From positions 3,277 to 61,841 of the forward strand of contig NZ_QAJK01000040.1 of the NCBI RefSeq assembly GCF_003852515.1: a stretch of DNA of 58,565 nucleotides, read 5' to 3'. This document shows, piece after piece, positions 27,035-36,482 of this stretch; position 1 is the stretch's first letter; every line of letters starts with the position of its first letter. Both the position numbers and the translations under genes were made by a program. The stretch is from Variovorax sp. KBW07. GTDB taxonomy: Bacteria > Pseudomonadota > Gammaproteobacteria > Burkholderiales > Burkholderiaceae_C. The notes beneath the pieces are model-generated. The model worked only from the letters and a program-made list of their open reading frames with translations, was not told the DNA's origin and did no database searches.

Positions 27035-27883
27035 ATGGCTATCCAGACTGTCGGCATCATCGGCGCCGGAACAATGGGCAACGGCATCGCGCAGGCCTGC
27101 GCGGTGGCCGGCGTGAACGTGGTGATGGTCGACATCGCCCAGGCGGCGGTCGACAAGGGCCTGGCCACGGTGTCGGGCAGCCTCGACCGCCTGATCAAGA
27201 AAGAAAAGCTCAGCGCCGAGCAGAAGACCGCCGCGCTGGCGCTGATCAAGGGCTCGACCAGCTACGACGACCTGAAGGGCGCGCAACTGGTGATCGAGGC
27301 CGCCACCGAGAACCACGCGCTCAAGCTGAAGATCCTCAAGCAGGTCGACGAGCTGCTGGCACCCGAAGTGATCATCGCGTCGAACACCTCGTCGATCTCG
27401 ATCACGCAGCTGGCCGCCGCCACCTCGCGCCCCGACCGCTTCATCGGCATGCACTTCTTCAACCCGGTGCCGATGATGGCGCTGGTGGAGCTGATCCGCG
27501 GCTACCTGACGAGCGACGCCACGCACGACGCGGTGAAGGCCCTGGCCGAAGCACTGGGCAAGTCGCCCATTACCGTGAAGAACGCACCGGGCTTCGTGGT
27601 CAACCGCATCCTGGTGCCGATGATCAACGAGGCCTTCTTCGTGCTGTCCGAAGGCATTGCCACCGCCGAAGACATCGACGCCGGCATGAAGCTGGGCTGC
27701 AACCAGCCCATTGGCCCGCTGGCGCTGGCCGACATGATCGGCCTGGACGTGTGCCTGGCCGTGATGGAGGTATACCTCGAGCAGTTCGGCGACTCGAAGT
27801 ACCGCCCCTGCCCGCTGCTGAAGGAAATGGTCGCCGCCGGCCAGCTGGGCCGCAAGACGGGCCGCGGCGTCTACACGTACTGA
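27035..27883 (+). CDS. 3-hydroxybutyryl-CoA dehydrogenase
   Basis: A 282-aa NAD(P)-dependent enzyme interconverting acetoacetyl-CoA and 3-hydroxybutyryl-CoA. It shows a Rossmann motif VGIIGAGTMGNGIAQ, the catalytic SNTSSISIT and HFFNPVPMM regions, KNAPGFVVNRI and a C-terminal dimerisation domain ending GRKTGRGVYTY. Length and motifs match Hbd/PaaH-type. AAGGAG stands 7 nt before the ATG. The following enoyl-CoA hydratase is separated by a repeat element. Together they suggest an acyl-CoA degradation or PHB-linked pathway. Confidence 0.95.
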   Translation: MAIQTVGIIGAGTMGNGIAQACAVAGVNVVMVDIAQAAVDKGLATVSGSLDRLIKKEKLSAEQKTAALALIKGSTSYDDLKGAQLVIEAATENHALKLKILKQVDELLAPEVIIASNTSSISITQLAAATSRPDRFIGMHFFNPVPMMALVELIRGYLTSDATHDAVKALAEALGKSPITVKNAPGFVVNRILVPMINEAFFVLSEGIATAEDIDAGMKLGCNQPIGPLALADMIGLDVCLAVMEVYLEQFGDSKYRPCPLLKEMVAAGQLGRKTGRGVYTY

Positions 27884-27896
27884 CATCACTGGCTCG

Positions 27897-27987
27897 CCCC
27901 CAGTCTTCGCGCACTTCGTGTCGCTTCGCCAACCCCCTACCGGGGGCAACACCAGCGGCCCGGCAAAGCCGGTTCCGCGGTGTTCCT
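27897..27987. repeat. Intergenic inverted-repeat element between hbd-like and crotonase genes
   Basis: This stretch contains CCCC-TACC-GGGG and a long imperfect hairpin at 27948-27984 (AACACC-a-GCGG-c-CCGGC pairing with GCCGG-tt-CCGC-GGTGTT around AAA). The CTTCGTGTCGCTTCGCC lead-in is of a style I recall from dispersed Comamonadaceae repeats. It could act as a terminator-like or mRNA-stabilising hairpin between the two genes. Confidence 0.7.
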
Positions 27988-28016
27988 TGAAAAGATAAGA
28001 AAAGGAGACCGCCCGC

Positions 28017-28832
28017 ATGACCGCCACGCCCACCACCCCACCGGCAGAAGGCTGCATCGACACCCAGGTGCTCGGCCACGTGCTGCTGATCGGCATCAAC
28101 CGCCCGGCCAAGCGCAACGGCTGGACGCCGCCGATGTTCAGGCAGCTGGCCGAGGCCTACACCCGCCTCGACGACGACCCGAACCTGCGCGTGGGCGTGC
28201 TGCATGCCTTCGGCGACCACTTCACGGCGGGCCTCGACCTGCCGGCGGTGACCGAGTACATGAAGCGCGGCGAGAAGGCCATTCCGGCCGGGCTGGTGGA
28301 GCCGCACGACTTCGGCCTGCCCGACTACCGCCGCCGCACCAAGCCGATGGTGGTGGCCGTGAAGGGCATCTGCTTCACGGTCGGCATCGAGCTGATGCTG
28401 GGCGCCGACATCGTGGTGGCGGCCGACAACTGCCGCTTCTCGCAGATGGAAGTGCAGCGCGGCATCATGGCCACGGGCGGTGCCACGCTGCGCATGGCCG
28501 AGCGCGCGGGCGTGGGCAACGCCATGCTGCACCTGCTCACGGCCGACGAGTTCGACAGCGCCGAGGCGTATCGGCTGAACTTCGTGCAGAAGGTGGTGCC
28601 GGCCGGGCAGGAGCTCGATGCGGCGCTGGCCATTGCGCAGCGCATCGCGGCGCAGGCGCCGCTGGCCGTGGTCGCCACGCGGCTCAACGTCATCAAGGCG
28701 GTCGAGCAAGGTCCGCTGGCGGCCGTGTCGGAGTTCATCGAAACGCAGAAGCGGCTGTCGAACAGCGAGGACGCGGCCGAAGGCGTGCGCTCTTTCGTCG
28801 AGCGCCGTCCCGCGCGCTTCAGCGGCCGTTGA
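28017..28832 (+). CDS. Enoyl-CoA hydratase/isomerase (crotonase family)
   Basis: A 271-aa crotonase-fold protein. Oxyanion-hole regions are HAFGDHFTAGLDL and VKGICFTVGIELMLGADIV. The C-terminal part ends in VEGVRSFVERRPARFSGR. Glutamates usual for hydratase activity are not clearly visible in the ICFTVGIE segment, so an isomerase or an unusual substrate is possible. It shares its orientation with the upstream 3-hydroxyacyl-CoA dehydrogenase, although a repeat element intervenes. Confidence 0.9.
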   Translation: MTATPTTPPAEGCIDTQVLGHVLLIGINRPAKRNGWTPPMFRQLAEAYTRLDDDPNLRVGVLHAFGDHFTAGLDLPAVTEYMKRGEKAIPAGLVEPHDFGLPDYRRRTKPMVVAVKGICFTVGIELMLGADIVVAADNCRFSQMEVQRGIMATGGATLRMAERAGVGNAMLHLLTADEFDSAEAYRLNFVQKVVPAGQELDAALAIAQRIAAQAPLAVVATRLNVIKAVEQGPLAAVSEFIETQKRLSNSEDAAEGVRSFVERRPARFSGR

Positions 28833-28892
28833 TTCCATTGGTCCCCGTTGATTAAGTTGGTCTCGTTGATTCATTCCCCCGGAGCCTTGCCC

Positions 28893-30254
28893 ATGTCTTT
28901 TTTCAAGCGCACGGCGTTCGCCGCCGCTGCCGCCCTCACCCTGCTTGCCGTGAACACCTCCATCGCCCAGACGCCGGCAACTGCACCTGCACCCACGCCC
29001 GCGGCCCCCGCGCTGCCCGACCCCGCCGCCACCTCGGTCGAGGCGCTGGGCTGGATGCAGGGCTTTCCGCCCGCGCCCGACAAGCTCATCACCTTCGACA
29101 ACCCGGCCGGTGGCGTGTTTCCGCGCACCCGCTGGAGCTTCTCGCACGTGCGCGAGACGGTGCCCACCGCCAACGTGTGGCGCGGCCCCGGCGCGGCCAG
29201 CCCACTGCCCTCGGCCACGCCGCGCTTCGACATCGAGAAGGTCACGTTCAAGCCGCTGGGAGGCACGGGCGATGCGACGATGAACTTCGCGCAGATGATC
29301 TCCGGCACCTACACCGACGGCATCCTGGTGATGCACCGCGGCAAGGTGGTCTACGAGAAGTACTTCGGCGCGCTGTCGCCCGAGCGGCCGCACATCGCGA
29401 TGTCGGTCACCAAGTCTTTCGTCGGCACGCTGGCCGCCATCCTCGCGGACGAGGGCAAGCTGGACCCGGCCGCGCCGGTGACCAGGTACCTGCCCGAGCT
29501 CAAGGACACGGCGTATGGCGACGCCACCGTGCGCCAGGTGATGGACATGACCATCGGCGTGCACTACTCCGAGAACTACGCCGACCCCAAGGCCGAGATC
29601 TGGGACTACGCGCGTGCCGGCGGCATGCTGGTGCAGGGCCCCGGCTATGCGGGCCCGAAGTCGTTCTATGAATTCCTGGTCACGCTGAAGAAGGAAGGCA
29701 CGCACGGCGAAGCCTTCGCCTACAAGACCGTCAACGCCGAGGTGCTGGCGTGGATTCTTCGCCGTGCCAGCGGCCAGTCGCTGGCCGACCTGCTGAGCGA
29801 GAAGATCTGGCGCCGCATCGGCGCCGAACAAGACGCGTATTTCATGGTCGACCGCATCGGCACCGAGTCGGGCGGCGGCGGCCTGAACACCGTGCTGCGC
29901 GACATCGCGCGCTTCGGCGAAACCCTGCGCAACGGCGGGCGCGCGTCCAACGGGCAGCAGGCCATTCCGAAGGCGGTGGTGGAAGACATCCAGCGCGGTG
30001 GCGACCCGGCCAAGTTCGTCAAGGCCGGCTATGCGCTGCTGCCGGGCTGGTCGTACCGCAACATGTGGTGGGTTTCGCACAACCCGCACGGCGCCTACAT
30101 GGCGCGCGGCATCCACGGCCAGAGCATCTATGTCGACCCGAAGGCCGAGATGGTGATCGTGCGCTACGCGGCGCACCCGATCGCGGCCAACGGCGCCAAC
30201 GACCCGCTGACGCTGCCCGCGTTCCAGGCAATGGGCGAAGCGCTGATGCGCTGA
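28893..30254 (+). CDS. Exported serine hydrolase of the beta-lactamase / PBP-like family
   Basis: A 453-aa protein with a signal peptide (MSFFKRTAFAAAAALTLLAVNTSIAQ) and an Ala/Pro-rich linker, then a class C beta-lactamase-like domain. It has MSVTKSFVG (SxxK nucleophile), YSENYAD as the YxN equivalent and a HGQSIYVDP region. The family (COG1680) includes esterases and peptidases, and true beta-lactamase activity is unlikely without more evidence. The start at 28893 is chosen because it opens the signal peptide. Confidence 0.88.
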   Translation: MSFFKRTAFAAAAALTLLAVNTSIAQTPATAPAPTPAAPALPDPAATSVEALGWMQGFPPAPDKLITFDNPAGGVFPRTRWSFSHVRETVPTANVWRGPGAASPLPSATPRFDIEKVTFKPLGGTGDATMNFAQMISGTYTDGILVMHRGKVVYEKYFGALSPERPHIAMSVTKSFVGTLAAILADEGKLDPAAPVTRYLPELKDTAYGDATVRQVMDMTIGVHYSENYADPKAEIWDYARAGGMLVQGPGYAGPKSFYEFLVTLKKEGTHGEAFAYKTVNAEVLAWILRRASGQSLADLLSEKIWRRIGAEQDAYFMVDRIGTESGGGGLNTVLRDIARFGETLRNGGRASNGQQAIPKAVVEDIQRGGDPAKFVKAGYALLPGWSYRNMWWVSHNPHGAYMARGIHGQSIYVDPKAEMVIVRYAAHPIAANGANDPLTLPAFQAMGEALMR

Positions 30255-30302
30255 TGCACCCCTGAGCCGACGCTGGCGCTGAAGCGTTGGCTTCGGTTCA
30301 GT

Positions 30303-31079
30303 TCAGACGGCGGCCCGCTCGCGGGCAATGACCAGCAGCCCGTCCATGATCAGGCTCTCGACCAGCTCGAAGTGCCCGTTCATGACGGGCGCCATCTTCC
30401 AGCCCGCGCCGCCGGTCATGTAGCAGGCCGGCTCGGCGCCGCAGTGCGAGCGCACGTGCTGCACCATGCGCTCGACCGCGCCGGCAATGGCATAGGTGCC
30501 GCCGCTGGTCAGCGCGTCGCTGGTGTTGGTGGGAAATTCGCGCACCTCGCCGGTCGGCACGTGCAGGCCGGCCGTGCCCGACTCCAGCGCGCGCAGCATG
30601 ATGCCGTGGCCCGGCAGGATGAGCCCGCCGAGGAACTTGCCGTCGGCGTCGATCGCCTCCACGGTGACGGCCGTGCCGATCATCACCACCACCATCGGCC
30701 GCGCCGGCCCCTGCGCGAGCATGCGGTGGCGCGCGCCGATCATCGCCACGAAGCGGTCGGCGCCCAGGCGCGTCGGATGGTCGTAGCCGTTGACGATGCC
30801 GGCCTCGCCCGCGCTCGACATCACCCAGCGCGGCGTGCAGTCGAAGCGCTCGTTGATCTGTTCTTCGGCGCGGCGCCGCACCGCGTCGCCGGCCACCACG
30901 CAGCCCAGCATCGAGCCCGGTGCCGGCAGGTCGGCCCACGGGCCGTCGGCCAGCCGTTCGATGTGGTCGAGAAATTCGGCGCCCTGCGCCTGCAGCACGG
31001 CACCCGGATGGGCCCCGTCGTAGAGCGCCCATTTGAGGCGGGTGTTGCCGATGTCGATTGCGAGGAAGGGGGATGCCAT
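30303..31079 (-). CDS. coaX: Type III pantothenate kinase
   Basis: A 258-aa cytosolic enzyme for the first step of coenzyme A synthesis, in the ASKHA fold. It has the phosphate-1 motif [28 protein letters not shown], a second phosphate motif [14 protein letters not shown] and [15 protein letters not shown]. Type III enzymes are insensitive to CoA feedback. The start [13 protein letters not shown] at 31079 matches the family. It is divergent from kbp with 134 bp between them. Confidence 0.95.
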   Translation of the reverse strand: MASPFLAIDIGNTRLKWALYDGAHPGAVLQAQGAEFLDHIERLADGPWADLPAPGSMLGCVVAGDAVRRRAEEQINERFDCTPRWVMSSAGEAGIVNGYDHPTRLGADRFVAMIGARHRMLAQGPARPMVVVMIGTAVTVEAIDADGKFLGGLILPGHGIMLRALESGTAGLHVPTGEVREFPTNTSDALTSGGTYAIAGAVERMVQHVRSHCGAEPACYMTGGAGWKMAPVMNGHFELVESLIMDGLLVIARERAAV

Positions 31080-31213
31080 GCGCCGGATTATTGCGACTTT
31101 GTTGTTATTCCTGCTGGCACGTCGTTGACACACGCGGCATGGGCCTACGCCCACCCCCGGCTTTCCGCCGCTACATTCGCAAATTCCATCCACCACGGCA
31201 CAAGGAGAAAACC

Positions 31214-31675
31214 ATGGGATTGCTGAGTTTCATCAAGGAAGCCGGTGAGAAATTGTTCGGCGGATCGTCGGCGCAAGCCGCCACGCCCGACGCAAACGCG
31301 GCGGCCGCGGCCGCCATCAAGACCTACATCGAAACGCAGAACCTCGGGCTCACCGGCCTCGAGGTGACCTACGTTGCAAGCAGCGGCGTGGTCACGCTCG
31401 CGGGCCAGGCACCCTCGCAGGAAGCCAGTGAAAAAGCTTCGCTGGCGGCAGGCAACGTGGCCAACGTGACGAGCGTGGACAACAACCTCGTCGCACCCGC
31501 CGCGCCGCCGGCGCAGTACCACGACGTGGTGAGGGGCGACACGCTGTCGGCCATCTCGAAGAAGTACTACGGCGACGCGAACAAGTACAACGCGATCTTC
31601 GAGGCGAACAAGCCGATGCTGACGAGCCCGGACAAGATCTATCCGGGGCAGAAGCTGCGTATTCCAGCGCTCTGA
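31214..31675 (+). CDS. kbp: BON and LysM domain protein, potassium-binding protein Kbp (YgaU) homologue
   Basis: A 153-aa protein without a signal peptide, starting [21 protein letters not shown] domain covers about 35-95 ([20 protein letters not shown]) and a LysM domain about 100-150 ([31 protein letters not shown]). Layout and the phrase [19 protein letters not shown] closely match E. coli Kbp, a cytoplasmic potassium sensor needed for growth at high external K+. CAAGGAGAAA precedes the ATG. A strong terminator follows. Confidence 0.9.
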   Translation: MGLLSFIKEAGEKLFGGSSAQAATPDANAAAAAAIKTYIETQNLGLTGLEVTYVASSGVVTLAGQAPSQEASEKASLAAGNVANVTSVDNNLVAPAAPPAQYHDVVRGDTLSAISKKYYGDANKYNAIFEANKPMLTSPDKIYPGQKLRIPAL

Positions 31676-31694
31676 TCGTCTCAGACTCGATTTG

Positions 31695-31726
31695 AAAAAG
31701 GCCCGCTGGAAGCAGTGGGCCTTTTT
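31695..31726. terminator. Terminator after kbp
   Basis: AAAAAGGCCCGCTG (31695-31708) pairs with CAGTGGGCCTTTTT (31713-31726) around GAAG, with one G-T wobble, followed by more T. The flanking A-tract makes it work in both directions. Confidence 0.88.
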
Positions 31727-31865
31727 GCTTTCGCCCCCCGAAAACGCCAAGGCTGGCAAGCACTTGGGCGCTTAAACTTCCATCGATGAAATGCAAGTTC
31801 GATGCCACCCAATCGTGCCACCCAGCCGTCGAAGGGCGTGCCGGTTGCCCTGCCGGACTGGACCG

Positions 31866-32876
31866 ATGAGCCGACGCGAGCCGACCATCTACGATCTGGC
31901 ACGGCTGGCCGAGACTTCCGCATCCACCGTCAGCGCCATCCTGAACGGCACCTGGAAAAGCCGCCGCATCGGCGAGGAAACGGCGACACGCGTCCTCGCA
32001 CTCGCGAAGGACCTGAAGTACACGCTCAACCGGCAGGCCAGCGGCCTGCGGCGCAAGCGCTCCGGGCTCATCGGCATGCTCATTCCGATGCACGACAACC
32101 GCTTCTTCAGCGCCATGTCGCAGACTTTCGAACGGCTGGCGCGCGAGCGGCATCTCTATCCCATCGTAGTCAGCACGCTGCGCGACCCGAAGCTGGAAGC
32201 GGAGACGGCGCGCACCCTGATCTCCTATCAGATCGAATACCTGCTGGTAACCGGCGCCTCCGCGCCCGATGCGGTGAGCCGGATCTGTTCGCACCACGGC
32301 ATTGCACACCTCAACGTCGACTTGCCGGGCAAGCTGGCGCCCTCTGTCGTCTCCGACAACCGCTGGGGCGCCCGCGAGCTCACGGCGAAGCTCATCGAAC
32401 GATCGACGGCGCCGCGCGCCAAGCGGCGCAACCGGTTCTGCTTCGTCGGCGGTATTCCGAGCGACCACAACACGGCACAACGGATCGAGGGATTTTCCGA
32501 CGCCATTGCCGCAGCGTTCGGCAGCCTCGACGGCGTGGACGTCGACGCCTGCGGCTACGAAGCCGACCAGGCAGAGGCGTCGGTGCGAACGCTGTACGAG
32601 CGCATGGGAGGCCTGCCGCGCGGACTGTTCGTCAACTCGACCATTGCGCTGGAGGGCGTGGTGCGATTCCTCAAGACCCTGCCGCTCGAAGAGGTCCACC
32701 AGTGCACGATCGGCAGCTACGACTGGGATCCGTTCGCGACCTGCCTTAGCTTTCCCTTGCTCATGGTTCGACAGGACATTCCGGGGCTGCTCGGAAAGGC
32801 CTTCGAGATCATCGACTCGGGTCGCTTCGACGCGACCGAGATCATTCAGATACGGCCTGAGCTGGTCGAAGCCTGA
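31866..32876 (+). CDS. LacI-family transcriptional regulator
   Basis: A 336-aa regulator. The N-terminal helix-turn-helix is TIYDLARLAETSASTVSAILNG, followed by a hinge with LNRQASGLRRKRSGLIGMLIP and a sugar-binding-like domain. The start MSRREPTIYD at 31866 is the normal family position. It lies at the end of a sugar ABC/kinase locus, and the perfect 18-bp palindrome at 40286-40303 upstream of that locus is a plausible target. Its 3' end overlaps the convergent AraC gene by 31 bp. A TTCCATCGATGAA dyad at 31778-31790 just upstream could be an autoregulatory site. Confidence 0.9.
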   Translation: MSRREPTIYDLARLAETSASTVSAILNGTWKSRRIGEETATRVLALAKDLKYTLNRQASGLRRKRSGLIGMLIPMHDNRFFSAMSQTFERLARERHLYPIVVSTLRDPKLEAETARTLISYQIEYLLVTGASAPDAVSRICSHHGIAHLNVDLPGKLAPSVVSDNRWGARELTAKLIERSTAPRAKRRNRFCFVGGIPSDHNTAQRIEGFSDAIAAAFGSLDGVDVDACGYEADQAEASVRTLYERMGGLPRGLFVNSTIALEGVVRFLKTLPLEEVHQCTIGSYDWDPFATCLSFPLLMVRQDIPGLLGKAFEIIDSGRFDATEIIQIRPELVEA

Positions 32877-33829
32877 GCCGTCGAAGCCCTTGAATGGGTC
32901 GGTTTCGCTGTGGCACCGAACCGGCCCGCCATGTGCTCTCGGTAGGCGCTCGGGGTCATGTTCTTCAACCTGCGAAAGTGCCGGTTGAAATTGGAAATGT
33001 TGTTGAAGCCGACCAGGTAGCAGATGCTGGACACCGGCGTATCGCTCTTGCTCAACAGTTCGCAGGCCCTGGCAACCCGGACGCTGATCAGGAAGTCGGT
33101 GTAGGTGCTTCCGGTCACTCGTCTGAACAGTCTCGAGAAGGTATGGACGCCGACGCCGGCGCAATGGCCGGCTTTCGCCAGCGACAGCCTGTCGGCATAG
33201 TTTCGATAGACAAGCGCCCGCACCTTCTCGACGCGCGGGTCCATGACAGCCTTGCGCTGGCCCGGAGCGTCCGGCATCGTCGTCGAGGAGAAAGACCGGG
33301 ACTCGGGCCACCGGCTCAGGCGTTGCAGCAGTTCGGCCAGGGCACAGAAACGGGCGATGCCGGATGCGTTTTGCACCAGGCGAAAGCGGTCGTGCAGATC
33401 CGGGTCCGCGTTCAGGAATTCGACGCCACAGCGATCGCGCTCCAGCAGCGACACCGCGCCATGCAGATCCGCGAAGAGCTCCGCGGCCTTGTGCATCAAG
33501 TCCCTTGCGAAATGGATCACGACACTGCGCTCGCCTACACCGGCTGCCGGCGCATCGAGGGAGACGAGATTGTGCGGAACGCGCGGACTGATCAGGACGA
33601 TGGACCCTGGCTTGAACGCTCCCACATGGTTTCCGACGTAGGTCCGGCCCGAAGTCTGGACGACGAGCTGGAGTTCGTACTCGTCGTGGTAGTGCCATCG
33701 CTCCAGGCGGGAGGGCGTTCCATGAACGTAGCAACCGATGCCACCCGACGGCTCGAGCCCCAGTTCGACATTTCGCGCCAACTCGCTCTCGAACATGGCG
33801 TCGCGCCGTGCATGAGACAGGTCTTCCAT
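32846..33829 (-). CDS. AraC-family transcriptional regulator
   Basis: A 327-aa regulator. The cupin domain is at the N-terminus (ERWHYHDEYELQLVVQTSG, KPGSIVLISPRVPHNLV) and the C-terminal AraC DNA-binding domain includes GVGVHTFSRLFRRVTG and SSICYLVGFNNISNFNRHFRRLKNMTPSAYREH. It is last in the leftward transport-kinase cluster, 42 bp after the FGGY kinase, so it probably helps regulate that locus. A second ATG at 33796 is possible. The low-complexity tail lies in the overlap with the LacI gene. Confidence 0.9.
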   Translation of the reverse strand: MEDLSHARRDAMFESELARNVELGLEPSGGIGCYVHGTPSRLERWHYHDEYELQLVVQTSGRTYVGNHVGAFKPGSIVLISPRVPHNLVSLDAPAAGVGERSVVIHFARDLMHKAAELFADLHGAVSLLERDRCGVEFLNADPDLHDRFRLVQNASGIARFCALAELLQRLSRWPESRSFSSTTMPDAPGQRKAVMDPRVEKVRALVYRNYADRLSLAKAGHCAGVGVHTFSRLFRRVTGSTYTDFLISVRVARACELLSKSDTPVSSICYLVGFNNISNFNRHFRRLKNMTPSAYREHMAGRFGATAKPTHSRASTAQASTSSGRI

Positions 33830-33871
33830 CGGACGTCTTCGGGCGTTGGAGGGAGCGGCCCTGGCGACCGG

Positions 33872-35404
33872 CTAGCGCACCCTTGAGTCGGCGTTGGCCG
33901 ACGCGATGGATTTCAACGCATGCATCACGTCGCGGGTGCCGTCATAGAGCTTGCGGTACTGCGCGTACAGGCTGTCGTAGACCTCGCGCCGCGAGGGGTC
34001 CGGAACGATGCGGCGCCCGGGCTGGACCCACCGCGAAATGTCGCTGCGCCGCACAAGGCCGGCTGCACAGCCCGCCAGGAATGCATTGCCGAAGCTCGCC
34101 CCGACAGTGACGGCCGGCACCTCCTGCTCAACCTGCGTGATGTCGGAGACGATCTGCAGCCAGGTGTTGCCTTGCGCGCCGCCGCCGACGGCCACCACGC
34201 GATTGACCTTCGCGCCGATGTCGGCAAAGGCCTCGAGGTTGTGGCGCACGCCGAAACCCACCCCTTCGAGAACGGCCCTGAATAGCTGCTCCCTGGAGTG
34301 AGACAGGCTCAGCCCCGCGATCACGCCGCTGGCCCGCATGTCGTTGATGGGGGTCCGCTCGCCGCTGAAGTACGGCAGCACCAGCAGGCCGCCCGCGCCC
34401 GGCGCAACGTTGGCGGCGCCGTCGAAGAGCGCGGCGTAGCCGCCAGGTTCATCCAGGTCGCGCGCGAGTTCGTCCTTGAACCAGCGCGTCAGGCTGCCCG
34501 TGGTGCTCATGCCGGCGGCCAGGTTGAATTGCCCCTCGTAGGCACCGGCCACGGTCCAGACCCGCGGATCGGGCGTCGGCCTGTCCTGCACCAGCACGAA
34601 GAACGTGGTGCTTCCATACATCACCATCAGGTCGCCGGGAGCGACGGCCCCCACGCTGATCGCTTCGCTCAGCGCATCGACCGCCCCCACGGCCACCGGC
34701 GTGCCGACCGAAAGGCCGGTCGCTTGCGCGGCCTCCGCGGTGACCTCGCCGGCAATCTCGTCCGACCAGGCCGGGCGGGGCAATGCATCCAACGGCACGA
34801 AGGCGCTGTTGAAGCGTTCGTCCCACGTGCCCGTCTGGGGGTTGTACAGGGGCATGTAGTGACTGGCCGTGTGGCGGTCGGTGCAATGCTGGCCTGTGAG
34901 GCGGTAGCTCAGGTACGAGCTGGCCGTGGCCAGGTGCGCGGTGGCCGCCCAGACGTCGGGCTCGTGCTTTCGGATCCAGCGGATCTTCGGTCCGATGGCC
35001 TGGCTGGTGAGGTCCATCAGCGAGAACTCGCGAATGGCGGCGGCGCCGAACTCGGCCTCGATCTCGGCGATCTCCACCTCCGCGCGCACATCCACGCCGT
35101 AGAGAATGGCCGGCCGCAGCGGGCGCATCTTTGCGTCCAGCGGCACCACGCAGGGGCCGATCGCACTGACCGCCAGCGCGGCGACGTCCTGTCCGCTCAA
35201 GCCGGTGCCTTCCATCACCGTCTTGCACAGCGCACAGACGTCGTGCCACCAGACCTTGTCGGCGTCCTGCTCCACATGCCCGGGGTGCGGCAGGCTGATG
35301 TCGTGGGGGATCGTGGCGGTGTTGAGAATGCGTCCGTCGAGCGTCGTCAGGGTGGCCTTGCTGCTGTAGGTTCCGACGTCGATGCCGAGCAATGCGTGCT
35401 TCAT
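33872..35404 (-). CDS. FGGY-family carbohydrate kinase
   Basis: A 510-aa ATP-dependent sugar kinase with the two ASKHA domains. The N-terminal phosphate loop is LLGIDVGTYSSKAT, then GHVEQDADKVWWHD, and the second domain has YGSTTFFVLVQD, GERTPINDMRASGVIAGLSL and VNRVVAVGGGAQGNTWLQIVSD. It resembles xylulokinase and the AI-2 kinase branch, and the exact sugar cannot be read from sequence. Start MKHALLGIDVG at 35404. It follows the permease gene with a 38-bp gap, so imported sugar or polyol is likely phosphorylated by it. Confidence 0.93.
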   Translation of the reverse strand: MKHALLGIDVGTYSSKATLTTLDGRILNTATIPHDISLPHPGHVEQDADKVWWHDVCALCKTVMEGTGLSGQDVAALAVSAIGPCVVPLDAKMRPLRPAILYGVDVRAEVEIAEIEAEFGAAAIREFSLMDLTSQAIGPKIRWIRKHEPDVWAATAHLATASSYLSYRLTGQHCTDRHTASHYMPLYNPQTGTWDERFNSAFVPLDALPRPAWSDEIAGEVTAEAAQATGLSVGTPVAVGAVDALSEAISVGAVAPGDLMVMYGSTTFFVLVQDRPTPDPRVWTVAGAYEGQFNLAAGMSTTGSLTRWFKDELARDLDEPGGYAALFDGAANVAPGAGGLLVLPYFSGERTPINDMRASGVIAGLSLSHSREQLFRAVLEGVGFGVRHNLEAFADIGAKVNRVVAVGGGAQGNTWLQIVSDITQVEQEVPAVTVGASFGNAFLAGCAAGLVRRSDISRWVQPGRRIVPDPSRREVYDSLYAQYRKLYDGTRDVMHALKSIASANADSRVR

Positions 35405-35442
35405 GGGTGCAATAGGGGAAATGTGAAAAGGCGACGGCGGGA

Positions 35443-36465
<1,023 letters not shown>

Positions 36466-36482
36466 GGCAATCGTTCTTCGAT

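Noticed and set aside
27624-30176. 850-aa minus-strand open frame opposite the dehydrogenase, hydratase and serine hydrolase genes
   Set aside because: Crosses three plus-strand genes with clear motifs; its own translation is repetitive and lacks any fold signature.
28893-30254. Possibility that the serine hydrolase is a true beta-lactamase resistance gene
   Set aside because: It has SxxK but no clear KTG and resembles COG1680 esterase/peptidase members, so a resistance claim is not supported.
31392-33734. 780-aa minus-strand open frame across LacI and AraC
   Set aside because: It is out of frame with the AraC gene and antisense to LacI; codon-bias shadow only.
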